Part shown: positions 22,435 to 33,191 of the stretch, piece after piece | How positions within the stretch are numbered: position 1 is the stretch's first letter | Layout of the letters: every line of letters starts with the position of its first letter | Source of the DNA: Thysanoteuthis rhombus | Lineage: Eukaryota > Mollusca > Cephalopoda > Oegopsida > Thysanoteuthidae | NCBI GenBank assembly: GCA_963457665.1 | Contig: OY735237.1 | Coordinates: forward strand, 3,270,322 to 3,334,321 | Length of the DNA: 64,000 bases | Direction: 5' to 3' | Notes under the pieces: generated by a model | Told to the model about the DNA's origin: nothing | The model's input: the letters and a program-made list of their open reading frames with translations, nothing else | The model's database searches: none | Translations under genes and position numbers: made by a program

Positions 22435-23643
22435 GTTGCAAATATTCCCATGCAGAAATCGGCACACATGAAGAAATTTAGAGTCACTAGAAAGTATGGA
22501 TTCCTACTTTAAAAAAGAAATATTTCAGTGTGAAATTTGTAAAGAATCATTTTCTGAAGAGACTTTGTTTGCTGTACACCTGAAAAATCATACAACTGAA
22601 AAGCTTTTCCAATGTGATGTATGCAAAAAAGATTTCTTGGATAATAAAACCCTGGAAATCCATCTGACAACTCATGCGGGAGAAACTTCATTTCCTTGTG
22701 AAGTGTGTGGAAAAGGTTTTACTCAGAAGAGATATTTGAAAACTCATGTGAAAATTCATACTGGACAGAATGTTATTCACTGTAAAGTATGCGGTAAAGC
22801 TTTATCTTACAAAGGTAGCCTGAATCGTCATATGAGGACCCACACGAGGGAGACTTTTTTTCATTGTAAGATTTGTGGTAAAGCTTTTTCTCAAAAAGAT
22901 TCCTTGAAAACTCATTTGTTAACACATACATTTACATGTGAATTGTGTGGCAAAACTTTTAATCGAAAGAGTAACTTGAAAGCTCATGTGAAAATTCATA
23001 CTGGGCAGAATATTATTCATTGTAAAGTATGTGATAAAGCTTTATCTCAAAATACTAGCTTAAGTCGTCACATGAGGACTCACACAGGAGAAACTCCTTT
23101 TCAATGTGAAATTTGTGGTAAAGCATTTTCCCTGAAAAGTAACTTGAAAGGTCATATGATGACACATAGCGGTGAAACTCCATTTTCATGTGAATTCTGT
23201 GGCAAAGCTTTCACTCACAATAATCACTTGAAAACTCATATTATGATACATACTGGTGAAACTCCATTTCCATGTGAAGTGTGTGGTAAAGCTTTTTCTA
23301 CAAAATCTATCCTGAAAAATCATTTTAGAATTCATACTGAAGAACCTCAATTTCGTTGTGAGGTATGTGGTAAAGCCTTTTTAGAAAAGAGTCGCTTGAA
23401 CTGTCATTTAAAGATACATACAGGAGAAACTCCATTTCCTTGTGAAATTTGTGGCAAAGCTTTTTCTCAAAAAGGCAACTTGCAAAGTCATGTTAGAATT
23501 CATACTGGAGAGACTCCTTTTCATTGTCATGTCTGTGGTAGAGCTTTCTCTCATAATGTTAGTTTGAAAACCCATATGAAAACACATGCCGGAGAGGCAG
23601 CCATTTTCTTGTGATCTTTATAGCTATGTATCTTTGTAATAAA
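22435..23643 (+). other. Second exon of the subfamily A zinc-finger gene (leader, coding region, 3' UTR)
   Basis: The exon starts after CTCCTTTCAG at 22,434 and runs to at least the AATAAA at 23,638. Its 61-nt leader holds an out-of-frame ATG at 22,450 whose 20-codon reading frame overlaps the main start and ends at 22,512. In the main frame a TGA precedes the ATG at 22,496, so no longer N-terminus can come from this exon. Confidence 0.7.
22496..23614 (+). CDS. C2H2 zinc-finger protein, 13 fingers (subfamily A)
   Basis: The 372-residue product consists almost wholly of classical C2H2 fingers (C-X2-C-X12-H-X3-H), 13 in tandem from about residue 12 to 363, with a short N-terminus (MDSYFKKEI) and an eight-residue tail. 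Most linkers are TGETPF, a variant of the usual TGEKPY. Fingers 4 and 7 have Leu for the usual hydrophobic Phe (KALS). Fingers 3-5 and 6-8 repeat the same three-finger module (VKIHTGQN, HCKVC, SLxRHMRTH), showing an internal duplication; the linker between fingers 5 and 6 is reduced to almost nothing (LLTHTFTCELC). Such proteins usually bind DNA in the nucleus and act as transcription regulators; its targets cannot be told. No KRAB, BTB or other effector domain is seen. The coding region is intronless, like the paralogues. AATAAA at 23,638 fits the 3' end. The ATG at 22,496 follows an in-frame stop. Confidence 0.93.
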   Translation: MDSYFKKEIFQCEICKESFSEETLFAVHLKNHTTEKLFQCDVCKKDFLDNKTLEIHLTTHAGETSFPCEVCGKGFTQKRYLKTHVKIHTGQNVIHCKVCGKALSYKGSLNRHMRTHTRETFFHCKICGKAFSQKDSLKTHLLTHTFTCELCGKTFNRKSNLKAHVKIHTGQNIIHCKVCDKALSQNTSLSRHMRTHTGETPFQCEICGKAFSLKSNLKGHMMTHSGETPFSCEFCGKAFTHNNHLKTHIMIHTGETPFPCEVCGKAFSTKSILKNHFRIHTEEPQFRCEVCGKAFLEKSRLNCHLKIHTGETPFPCEICGKAFSQKGNLQSHVRIHTGETPFHCHVCGRAFSHNVSLKTHMKTHAGEAAIFL

Positions 23644-23885
23644 TATGAAAATTTATGAAATTTATGGAAAATGGTTGAATTTGTAACGAAGAAACTGCAT
23701 TTTTCTGAATCTTAATGTTGTTTGGAAGTCTTTTGACTGAAATTTTCGTGCTGTCATTCTCCTTGTTGGACAAAGATTTGTGCTGGATAGATTAATTTGA
23801 TAAGAATTTCTTCTTTGAAGTGTTATATATTTTAACCCTTGCATGCACAAATTTTTCTGAATAAACCATTTCAAAAAATCAATTA

Positions 23886-24510
23886 GAGTAAATCCTCGCT
23901 ATAACGAATTTCGACTTCAACAAACTTGTTGATCGATTTGAACATACTTCTGATTTACGAGAGTTCAATAAATGCAGCAAATATGCAAACCATACATTTT
24001 CATCTTATTTACTGAATGAATATTGTTGAATGTAGTATGCATAGGAACCTTTTCGAACTTCCTTATTCACTGAAGTTCGATTGATTTGATTGCACGTATG
24101 CCAAAACTGATGAGATAGATTAGTGTGAAGGAATCCTGATACATTTATGCATGGTTACAGCAAAGTCTCCTTAGATACTCGTTTGTGTCAATATAATTTA
24201 GTTCAGTGCTTACCGTGTTGTGTTTTTTGTGTGCATTTCTGTCATGGCTCTCAAACGTAGTACACCACATCTACTCCTTTGGGAAGCGGGAAATATATTG
24301 TCTCTGGAGACTAAGCTGGAACTTATTGAGGAAGATGAGTGCAAATATAGCTGTGCTGATAGAATGAGGGGCATGATGTTCGTTAAATGTGGTGAATTAT
24401 CAAACTTACTCCTTATTTACCAAACAAGGAGCAACCATTGTTAATATAACCTTTTGTCTTTAAAAAAACTCTTCCTCCCTCAATTAGTTTGTTATAGCAT
24501 GGATTTACAA
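23886..24510 (+). mobile_element. Internally deleted pogo/Tigger element
   Basis: The left end AGTAAATCCTCGCTATAACG is the typical pogo/Tigger terminal repeat, and TTTGTTATAGCATGGATTTAC at 24,488-24,508 is its degenerate inverse. At 24,244 an open frame begins with MALKR, then LSLETKLELIEEDE, which matches the start of the CENP-B-type helix-turn-helix of these transposases (ALKRK...LSLEQKLEII). The frame loses similarity after about 45 codons and stops at 24,442; the catalytic region is gone. It lies just behind the zinc-finger gene and is inactive. Confidence 0.75.
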
Positions 24511-25885
24511 TGTGTGAAATTTTTTGATTGGGGTTAAGTTTGGAGGACATGAAATGAGGATCAAGTTTTGTCTTAATTTCAGGTAAAACTGGGGGCTTAG
24601 GGGCCTTATGTGTTGAAGAAGAAATCTTCTACGGGAAGTTAGAGCACTAGGCCATATGGCCCTTCTGAATATGAGATAATTATTGATATGGTGTAATGAA
24701 ACTTTAATTGCATTTGCCTTTAAAATAGAATGTTTTATCCATTTTCTTTTTCACTTTTATTGTAGACGCTGTAAACTTCATACTGATGCTCTTGTGAAAT
24801 GCACGAGACTGTGTCTCCCTGTACTCTCATCAGGGACGTATACATCTTCGTGATTTATTGGTGTGGAGTGAACTAATCATTATTGGATAGGATAACAAAA
24901 CTGAGGCTGTTTGTTAATTTGATATGGATGCTCTTGTGAAAGGCATGAATCTAGGTCTCCTTGCTCTGTCCAGTTGCTACATCTCTTTACAAAAATGTTT
25001 TACCACTGGCATGGCATAATAATTTATTGAGAAGTACAAGAGTGGATCCATAAGTCCTTAACCTGACAGATAGTTATTAATTGGATCTTTATCTGAAATT
25101 TTCAATGTATAATGTTCAACCTATCTGATTGATATTCTCTACTAAGTAGAGTATATTGACAGGTAAGGAGATTATGTCAGAAAATTTGTGTAAAATAAGT
25201 GTTTTCTTTGAGGCTACAAACTTATTGATGTACCTATGTAAGTGACTGAGTGAGCACTTGGTTTTCCTAGGAGAAAATGATTTTCATCAGATGAGGTGAC
25301 CTTTCATTGATATTGAGTCCTGTTTGGATGCTTGTGTGCCTATCAAAAATGCTTTCAGTGTCCATGACCTGTTGCTTCACTGATGATTATGAGGAGTATA
25401 CAAATAAAAATTTTCGTAATATCAGGAGGAAAATCGCTCAAACTGATGTATTGTTCAAGGAGTAATTTAAGAATAGTTTAACTCAAATCCAACAACACTT
25501 CAATGCTTTCAGGGTGGGGAGGGCCATATGACACATAACAATAGAATATCCTTTAAAAAGATTATCCGACATTACATAAACTGAATGGCAGTAAAGGACC
25601 ATATAGGACTCAGTTTTGCTTCCAAATTGAAATTTTTGATCAAATAATGACTGAATTTGAATTTTCCATGTACTTTTACCCCCAAAATATATCAATTTTC
25701 TTATTCATACCATATATATATTCAGAGCTGAAATGGTTTGAATAATCATTGTCTTTAATCAATATAAATGTATTAATGCTATTTACTTACATATTAACCA
25801 TTCATTCTTTATAAACAAGATTTTTGTTAGTTTCCTCTTTTTTGATTATATATTCCAAAATTAAAATATATTACCCGAACAGGAA

Positions 25886-25942
<57 letters not shown>

Positions 25943-26184
25943 CTGGAAACTACCAAATAGAGTGGGGTTGACCTAATGTCTCAATAAATTGTTTTCAGTT
26001 GGGGATGGTAGCATTGTTGAGTGAACTGTGTTTGTAATACAGTGATGGTTAGGGTGCTACTCTTGCGAGCCATCGCCATTGACCCTCTCTGAGTGCTCTA
26101 TTGTGGTCTCATGCCAGACTAGACCAAGCTTACTAAAAATCAACGTCAAAGCAAGAGCACTGTTCATGTGTGAGGCCTCTCTGG
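24511..26184. other. Spacer with weak internal duplication and a TA microsatellite
   Basis: ATGCTCTTGTGAAA followed by a GTCTCC...CTGT stretch occurs near 24,785 and again near 24,925, suggesting an old tandem duplication of about 150 bp; a still weaker echo is near 25,330. No coding region is recognised. A long TA array lies at 25,888. Confidence 0.4.
25888..25939. repeat. (TA)n microsatellite, about 26 units
   Basis: An uninterrupted alternating TA run of about 52 bp. Confidence 0.97.
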
Positions 26185-26707
26185 AAAGTATCCAGCTATT
26201 TTGAATGTCTCAAGAACAGGTTGTGCAAACTTGGTGTAATTAGCCAACCTATCAAGTGGGAATCTTACTGTACATGCAACAACACTCTCCCTTGTGGTTA
26301 TTCAGTTGGCAGTAAGATGCCAACGAGTATAATATGAAACCATCCCACTCACAAATACTTGGAGATTCATTCTTCTCAGATCATACAGTGTTTTTTGGGG
26401 GGGAAAAAACCCTGTATCACTCAGATCTGTCAGCCCCCAATCCAGTCCAGTTTGGGATCTCTGCGACTTTTAGTTTTTCACCATTGAAAAGGAAGAGGTT
26501 TCAAACCATGGAGAAGATAAAGTATGATGATGTAGCTGATGACATTCAAAAAAGAGGACTTTGCAGACTGTTGTGAAAAGGATGCTGGGATAAGTGTATG
26601 GGGTCTCAAGGAGAGTACTTTGAAGGGGACCAAGGCACTATTGCCCTAGGTATGCTATTGTTTTGTTAATATCAAATAGCTGGATACTTTTTGGACGGAC
26701 CTTGTAG
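26185..26707 (+). mobile_element. Internally deleted Tc1/mariner-like element
   Basis: GAAAGTATCCAGCTATTTTG at the left (about 26,188) is matched by the inverse of CAAATAGCTGGATACTTTTT at the right (about 26,675), giving terminal inverted repeats. Inside, a frame at 26,430-26,640 reads DLSAPNP, FSPLKRKRFQTMEKIKYDDV, and after a stop WDKCMGSQGEYFEGD. This is the ordered C-terminal end of a mariner-type transposase (L+G+RF..ME.IK...W.KC...G.YFEGD). The N-terminal and middle parts are missing. It probably belongs to the same family as the remnant at 15,400. Confidence 0.75.
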
Positions 26708-27094
26708 GTAAGGTATGAGAAGCATTTGCAATTTGAAGAGGCTATTTTAGTCCCGATTTCAAATTAATGACTTGAAAAATAAGTCAAACACTCAATGAAT
26801 TAGCATGTTTACTTTGCAGGATAATATTCTGAAGACTGAAAGGAGGTACTGGAAGGCAAAGATACTGTAGGGAGGCATAGAATAACAATCTATTCCTACT
26901 ATGCATAGGTGTCTAAAAAGCTGATTGAAGTTTAAATCAGAAAAGTGGAAATATTTGAAGAATTCCGTTAACTCGTTTAAATAATTCAATCAGAACAGAA
27001 TCAACAGTTGGGAAATAATGACCTCATCGTACAGTAAAATCAGCTTTCTAGCCATACGCTTCTCACATTTGATATAATATGGAAATGATTTCAG

Positions 27095-27205
27095 AGGTGG
27101 CACTACAACCCCCTTGGGTGTGCGGAAGACCCAAAGTGGGTGCCGATACAATATATTCTCTAAAAGGGAGCAGAAGACAGAAAAAGTTTGGGAAACACTG
27201 TTCTT
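27095..27205 (-). mobile_element. hAT-type element end
   Basis: The inverse of GAAAAAGTTTGGGAAACACTG (27,178-27,199) gives CAGTGTTTCCCAAACTTTTT, a common form of hAT terminal sequence. The rest of the element was not delimited; GTGGCACTACAACCCCC at 27,097 may belong to it. Confidence 0.4.
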
Positions 27206-28746
27206 GAAGCATATTTGTTTTTATATTTTTGCAAGACTATTTTCAGAGATTAATTTCCAACAGCAGCACATGAAGATTTCAAAGCATTATTTAAAAAATC
27301 AAAATCAGGTAATACTTGAAATAATAGCACTTAAAATAAACATAAACTCTGTAAGTCTTCCTATTGTGGGAAATATTTGTTGGAACGTGAATGGTTCGTA
27401 AAACTTATGGTTCTGGATAGTTCTTGTAGTTCTTGTTGAGGAATGGGTGGCACAAGATTGTTGAAGACAAAGGATTTTGCTTCCACGTGGTTTGATGCTA
27501 GTGTTGACATCATTGGAGAAATTGATAAAGGAAAGGAGATGTATAGAGAACATACACGCCAAATAGAAAAGTGGACGCGGATATTAAATGGAGCAAAAAG
27601 ACACATACAAATAATTAGATGTGAAAAATGAGAGATACGTTTAATGCACAAATGAAAAACGTAAATGAAATACATGAAATGGGAACATTAATACATTCGA
27701 TTGTGTAAAGAAGAGAAGTGTAGAGGCCTGTTAGGTCTAGGTTATTCCCAGGCATAAAAATGAGATATAGAAAAGAATTAGAATCCAAGGGGACCCGTGG
27801 CATAAAGGGTCTAATGTTGTTTTGTCTATCTATTGAATGGAGCCTGATATGTCATGCCTGTTATAATGAGTGTTGTAGTTGATCAAGTTGGATTTGGAAA
27901 AGACGGTCAATCAGGATAGATGTTAGAAGAAGCAAAAGGGGTGAAAATAGTGAATAGTAGTTGCAGTGTTCGCATTTGATAGCAGCAAAGTTCTTGCGAA
28001 TACCAACATAGAGGAAGATAAGTGACATATAAGACAATATATATAGCCACGTTCAATGAATAGAAACTATGTTGGCTGCGAGTTTAGAGAGGGATAAAGG
28101 ATGATAACCGGCTCAAGATGCCAGGGCCAAATAAGCAAGAGAGAAAAAGTAGCCGGTAACAAGTGCCACAGCCGAAAGTGTAACCAGCCAGGAGTGCCGG
28201 TGCCAATGAGTGTTTGACCATGCGCATCCATGGCTTTTATCGGGGTCACCGTCGGAAGTGATGTTTTTGATATCTTGCTAAGAGAAAGGTTTTGTATTTC
28301 ATTCCAAACTAAAAATATAGGGATTACCACACTATAAAACTGATTGGTTTTAATGGTAAATTCATCATAACAGCACTCTTAAATCCCTGAGGATGCCCTG
28401 ATAACAGTCTACTGTAGTTTAAGCTCACCCCAGTGGAACTTTCCATTTGATGCGGCCTGTACACAACACATAGATAGTTGGTTGACAGTTTCTCAGAGTA
28501 CATCTAGAAGAGTCATGAACTGAACGTCCCTTTTGGAACTGACAAACGAGATGGATTGAAAATGTATACATCACAACTGACACTCACTGCTACACAACAG
28601 ATAAACAAACCAATTTGGATTTCTTCAACTTGATGAAAATGCATAAACATCTCAATGAAAGACAATGCTCCTGAACACCCAATACAACCTACGTATAGAG
28701 GTCTTTACTTAGCTACACAAAATCCTAAAAGATTTCACAGTAAACA
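27206..28746. other. Spacer holding one copy of a short repeat (R4)
   Basis: At about 27,565-27,690 GTGGACGCGGATATTAAATG, GAGCAAAAAGACACATACAA and AGATACGTTTAATGCACAAA are repeated at 29,616-29,725, directly after the solo LTR. Overlapping open frames on both strands here belong to this repeat. Nothing else is recognised. Confidence 0.5.
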
Positions 28747-29550
28747 TGTGGACCTTCGATGTCTATGCGATGGTCTCACAAACTATACCAAACCAGCCGT
28801 GGTTCTGGGTTAGTAAAAGAAGGCAACAAGTCGAAATTTCGTTTAACTGTGTTATATAGAGTATTGATTATCAATATCTCTGGAGATGGGAAATGCTTAT
28901 TCGCAGTTGAAAAGAGAGGAGGCCGATTTTCATCCAAGTCAAACTGACTGGTCTCTCATGTCATGAACGATAGTCTAGTTGATAGTAGCAGCGGTTGACG
29001 GCGAATCGGCCGACAAGAGGGACTGGTAGCGTTCTCTTCTCCAACCCCAATTCTACTCTGTGTTACGAAAATCCCTCCTATTTAAGCCCTGGGTATCAAC
29101 ACTGCATTTCTTTGTAATTGACTTCCTTTCTTTCTTTTCCTGTTGCCGTTATCTCGATCCTTCCAAAAAATCCCAAATATTGACCCTCATCCGTCTCGCA
29201 ACGCAAGTCCGTCCAAGATCATAAATTAGCCTCCCCCTCTTTCAAGAACTCTGCAAATTACTTTTCTTTCAAAAGCTTTACTCTATCTCTCAAGACCCCA
29301 GACACTGGCCCCTATCTGGTCATCGAATTGAGAAGAGAACTTCTCTAAAAGTACTTGTTTTTGCAACCCAGGGATTTGACAGAACACATTAAATTGAGAA
29401 ACTACAGGTGCCCGTACTTGGAAGCACGTAATTCTCACTTCCTACAGTATCTTCAAAAAACATATTATCCCTTTTAATACAGATAACTCCTTTGGTAATA
29501 ACCATAGTAATTTTTTGGACACGGGGGACTCCTGGTCCCCCAGTGTCACA
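28747..29550 (+). mobile_element. Solo LTR, copy 1 (about 804 bp)
   Basis: The unit begins TGTGGACCTTC and ends AGTGTCACA, i.e. TG...CA, and is flanked by AACA on both sides (28,743-28,746 and 29,551-29,554), a 4-bp target duplication. A TATA-like TATTTAAG lies at 29,079, followed by an initiator-like region, as in an LTR promoter. A copy of the same length class, nearly identical over the first 165 bp, is at 50,238. No gag or pol sequence is next to either copy, so both are read as solo LTRs left by recombination. Confidence 0.75.
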
Positions 29551-29615
29551 AACATACATAATGACAAGTGTGTCTGCTGCAGGGTCAAAGATAAAAGACC
29601 ATGTGCGCCAAGTAC

Positions 29616-29725
29616 AAATATGGACGCAGATATTAAATGGAGCAAAAAGATACATACAAACATCTAGAAGTGAAATATTAGAGATACGTTTAATGCACAA
29701 ATGAATGTAAATGAAATACATCGAA
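29616..29725 (+). repeat. R4 short repeat, copy 2
   Basis: GACGCAGATATTAAATGGAG, CAAAAAGATACATACAAA and AGATACGTTTAATGCACAAA match 27,575-27,655 in order. It begins about 65 bp after the LTR end and precedes an RTE fragment. Confidence 0.65.
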
Positions 29726-29802
29726 TGGAAACATTCTGACTTCCATTCCAACTGCAGATAGTTACTGCCACTTTTGCATTGTAAATGATAAATGAATTTG
29801 TG

Positions 29803-30258
29803 GATAATCCTGGAAAGAAGAGTATACAACCAATGCATCTTCTTGATAGTCACTTATGGAGCTGAGACATGGAACCTAACCAAGAGACAGACCTACAAAC
29901 TGAGAGGCATGCAATGCACTCATGAGAGAATCATGCTCAACCTTACATGGAGAGATCACAAGACAGCACAGTATATAAGAAAGTGGGAGCCCGAGACATC
30001 ATAGAATCTATTGGAAAACTCAAATGGCAATGGGCAGGCCATGTTGCAAGAACGAAAGACAACCGATGGACATCATGACTCACAACATGGGTCCCCAGAG
30101 ATTACATGAGAAACCGAGGCCAACAGAACACAAGATGGAGAGATGAACTAGACAAATCCAGGAAATACTGGCTCCATGACGCCCATGATAGAGAATTGTG
30201 GCAAATCCTGGGGAAGGTCTATGTCCAACGACAGACGTTAAAAGACTGATGATGAAAA
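29803..30258 (+). mobile_element. RTE-like LINE fragment, C-terminal end of the reverse transcriptase ORF
   Basis: The frames read VTYGAETWNLTKRQTYKLRG, then HERIMLNLTWRDHK, then after shifts KLKWQWAGHVARTKDNRW, WRDELDKSRKYWLHDAHDRE and a final YVQRQTLKD with TGATGATG. These are the characteristic C-terminal motifs of RTE-clade proteins. The copy is 5' truncated, has stops, and ends with the short GAT repeat tail typical of the clade. Confidence 0.85.
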
Positions 30259-31147
30259 CTTGTCTGTTTGAAAATTGCCTATAAGTCACTTAGACAAGAT
30301 TTTAAATCAAGGTAGGGAATTATCAATTTTATATATCAGTTAGGTTTGATGTGACGGGAGAGACAAACAGTGAAGAATTTAATCCCCTGAATTAGATGAG
30401 GATTGTTCTTGTTACAGCAAAAAAACAAAACAAAGTCAACTGGAGTTTGACAAAACATAGCAATATAAAGGATTAGGCTTCTATTTCTAGACTTCACAGT
30501 CTAACATGACACAAACACACCTTAAAAACCTTTGTCTCAACCTATAAAGACAGTCACATGCATGGGTCGTCATGTTCACTGGCCCAGGTAGCGATATAAC
30601 ATCCTTTCTTGCGGGTATTATTTTTCATTTTCTCCTTCAAAGATGTACGAGATGCTACCCAAAAGTTCCAGCAATTTGAACATTGAAGGTAAACAATGCT
30701 AGCTTCTAGTTCTTACCGTCAAATTTAAAGTAGTCCCCTAGGGCATATATACAATAGTCCCAAATGTTTGTTTTTTTTTATATATCCCATGATACATCCC
30801 TGAAAGACTTCAATTCAGAGGGTGGGGAATGACTGCAGTGTTATTGGAAGCAAGAAACTGATTGGTCTCAGCAGATCATACCCAACATATCTGACAAAAT
30901 ACACTGAATATACAACAGCCCCATGATATCACAAATATCATGGATAGTTTGTTGATGATCTGCAAATATAGCCTGGTGTACTTTTCCAAAATCTCCCGGA
31001 CAAGACAAACGCAGAAGACTCTCAAACATTAATTGCAAATGTTAGGCAAGCTAGAGGAAGCATTCAACACATGATCACATTCATATCAAAATATTCTTTT
31101 AGTTTTTGAGTTAATAACATGAAATGAATTGACAGGATCAATTTTAT
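30259..31147. other. Spacer without recognised features
   Basis: No gene, known repeat or shared sequence was recognised. Confidence 0.5.
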
Positions 31148-32349
31148 AAGGTTGGTGCAAAAATAATACTCTTTTTTGTTATTCTAAACTTAGATGCTCA
31201 TTTTGGAAAAAAAACTTCCTTGAGAGAATATACCGTTTTAAAGCATAAATTTTGCTCTATTCATTTAAGCTGAACGTTTTCTCTTCACTACTCATTCTGA
31301 CTTAATTGAAAATTGGAAAAAAGCAAATTCAACCAATTTTGTTGTATGAGCTCGAAATGTGATATAAAGCAGTGGAAGCTGCTCACAATATCAACCATGT
31401 ATTCGACCAAGAGAATGTCAACAAATGTACAGCACTTCCCAAAATTTCAAAATGGAGATGAGAGCCTTGAAGATGAGGAGGATAGTTGATATTCCTCTAT
31501 GATTAAGAAGATCCAATTATCCAAGATCCAAGAGCCATTATAGAGGCAAACCCAATGCAAAATAACTTGAGAAGTTACAGAGGAACTTAACGTTGACCAG
31601 TCAACAGTTGTTTGACATTTGTACCTAACTGGAAAAGTAAAAAAGTTTGTAGAACTGGTGCTGCACAAGCTGAACAAAAATGAAGAAATTGCCTTCATCA
31701 AGACTGCTGTGCACTTCTTTTGTGCAATAAAAACAATCAACTTCTTGATTGCATTGTGACACATGATGAAAAATCAATTGTGTACAACATTCAACAGCAT
31801 TCTATGCAAAATGTGGACAAAGGTGAAGCACCAAAACACTTCCCCAAAATAAACCTGCTTCAAAAGAAGATTATGGTCACCCTTTGATGGTCATTATTTG
31901 GAATCATTCAATACAATTTCTGGAATCCTGGCAAAATCACCACAGCAAAGAAGTATCCAAGAACTGTAAAGTTTATATCCAATAAAGGTCAATTGAAAAG
32001 GACCAATTCTTCTCCATGACAATGTCTAACCACATGTTGAGCGAATTGCCCTGCAGAAATTGAACAAACTAAACTTTAAAACTCTTTCTCACCCAGATTA
32101 CTCATCTGACCTCACTCTGACGACCACTTTTTCAAGTATTTTGACCATTTCCTGCAAGGGAAGGTCTTTAATAACCAAACATCAGCTCAAAATATATATT
32201 ATTATTGGTTCCAGAACCTCAGAATTCTTCTTTTAGGGAATAAATGGACTGGTTCCTGATTGGCAAAAATGAGTAGATTTGGTTCAAAGCTTAGATATAC
32301 TATTTAAAACTAGAGGGTGACAAACTACAATTATTTTTGGACCATCCTT
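31148..32349 (+). mobile_element. Decayed mariner element (DD34D, cecropia-type), second copy
   Basis: Terminal inverted repeats AAGGTTGGTGCAAAAATAAT (left, after a TA) and the inverse of CAATTATTTTTGGACCATCC (right) enclose 1,202 bp. Frame fragments follow mariner order: a HTH piece, LEDEEDS-like and EANPMQNNLRS-like pieces, TRQSTVV, an LHKLNKNEEIAFIKTAVHFF-like stretch, VTHDEKSIVYN (first catalytic Asp region), and HPDYSSDLTL...YFDHFLQGKVFNNQTSAQN near the end. Many stops and shifts; inactive. Same family as the minus-strand copy at 6,362. Confidence 0.9.
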
Positions 32350-32377
32350 GTTATTCAAAGAATTGAAGAGGCTAATT

Positions 32378-32492
32378 TAGGTTTCTGCAGTTTTCAAGTT
32401 TGTCTGGCTAGCTATGTATGTGTTGTGCATACAGGCTGTGCCAATGGAGCTAGGGGGTTGAAAATTTAAACATTTACTATTTATTATATGTA
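32378..32492 (+). repeat. R1 interspersed repeat, 5' part only
   Basis: TAGGTTTCTGCAGTTTTCAA, GTCTGGCTAGCTATG, and CAATGGAGCTAGGGGGTTGA match the first 115 bp of R1. It is truncated on the right. Confidence 0.7.
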
Positions 32493-32767
32493 GAAAAAAA
32501 TGTCTATTGATTGACTGATCAGATCTTCAAGAGGTAAATAAACAAAAGCAAGCCTGAAACTTTAATGGAAAATGACTTTTTATTGCAAACCTGCCAATAA
32601 TTATCAATTTTCAACAGAATCCACATGGCATATTTTTTTGAGAATGAACAAAAGATAAACAGATGCCTCCTAATTTTAAAGACTTGATGTTTTTCAAGAA
32701 AGCTAATAAAAATAGAAAGCTGCTAAATGTTTAGTTACATAGTCTGATCTCTTCATGTTGGTAAAAT

Positions 32768-32773
32768 TTTATT
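32768..32773 (-). terminator. Candidate poly(A) signal for the minus-strand zinc-finger gene
   Basis: AATAAA on the minus strand, about 420 bp past the stop at 33,192. Others occur further down, so this is only a candidate. Confidence 0.3.
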
Positions 32774-33191
32774 TCCTGAGGCATGAAATCAGAAAAAAAG
32801 GTGAATTGATTTCTAGGTTTTAAAGCTTCTCCACCCTCAGAGTTATGTCAGTTATTATGATTGACTCTCCCTGAAAAATACAATTAGAATATTTTAGCCC
32901 ATCAAAAACACAAAGTATACACATAGCTTGAAGAACAAAGTATCCAACTAAAAAATAGAGAAAAAAAATTCCCTTTTGATTAAGTTTCAAATAAATGTGA
33001 TATACTGACATGATAATTATTGTATCAATTGATAGAATTAGTATGTTTTCAGGAGTGATGTTAATATGTTTGATAAATTTCCCTGCCTCAAAGACGGATC
33101 AAAGATTCTATGAAGGGGTAAATGGTCTAAAAGGTTTGGTGACGCCTGCTTCAAAGTTCATATGTTAATAAATACAGCAGATTGTGAAAAT

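Noticed and set aside
29389..29853. 154-codon frame, minus strand
   Set aside because: Spans the solo LTR end, the R4 repeat and the RTE start; not a coherent protein.
33060..33155. hAT-like end near the 3' side of the minus-strand gene
   Set aside because: GCAGGCGTCACCAAACC on the minus strand is suggestive, but too short to support without the other end.
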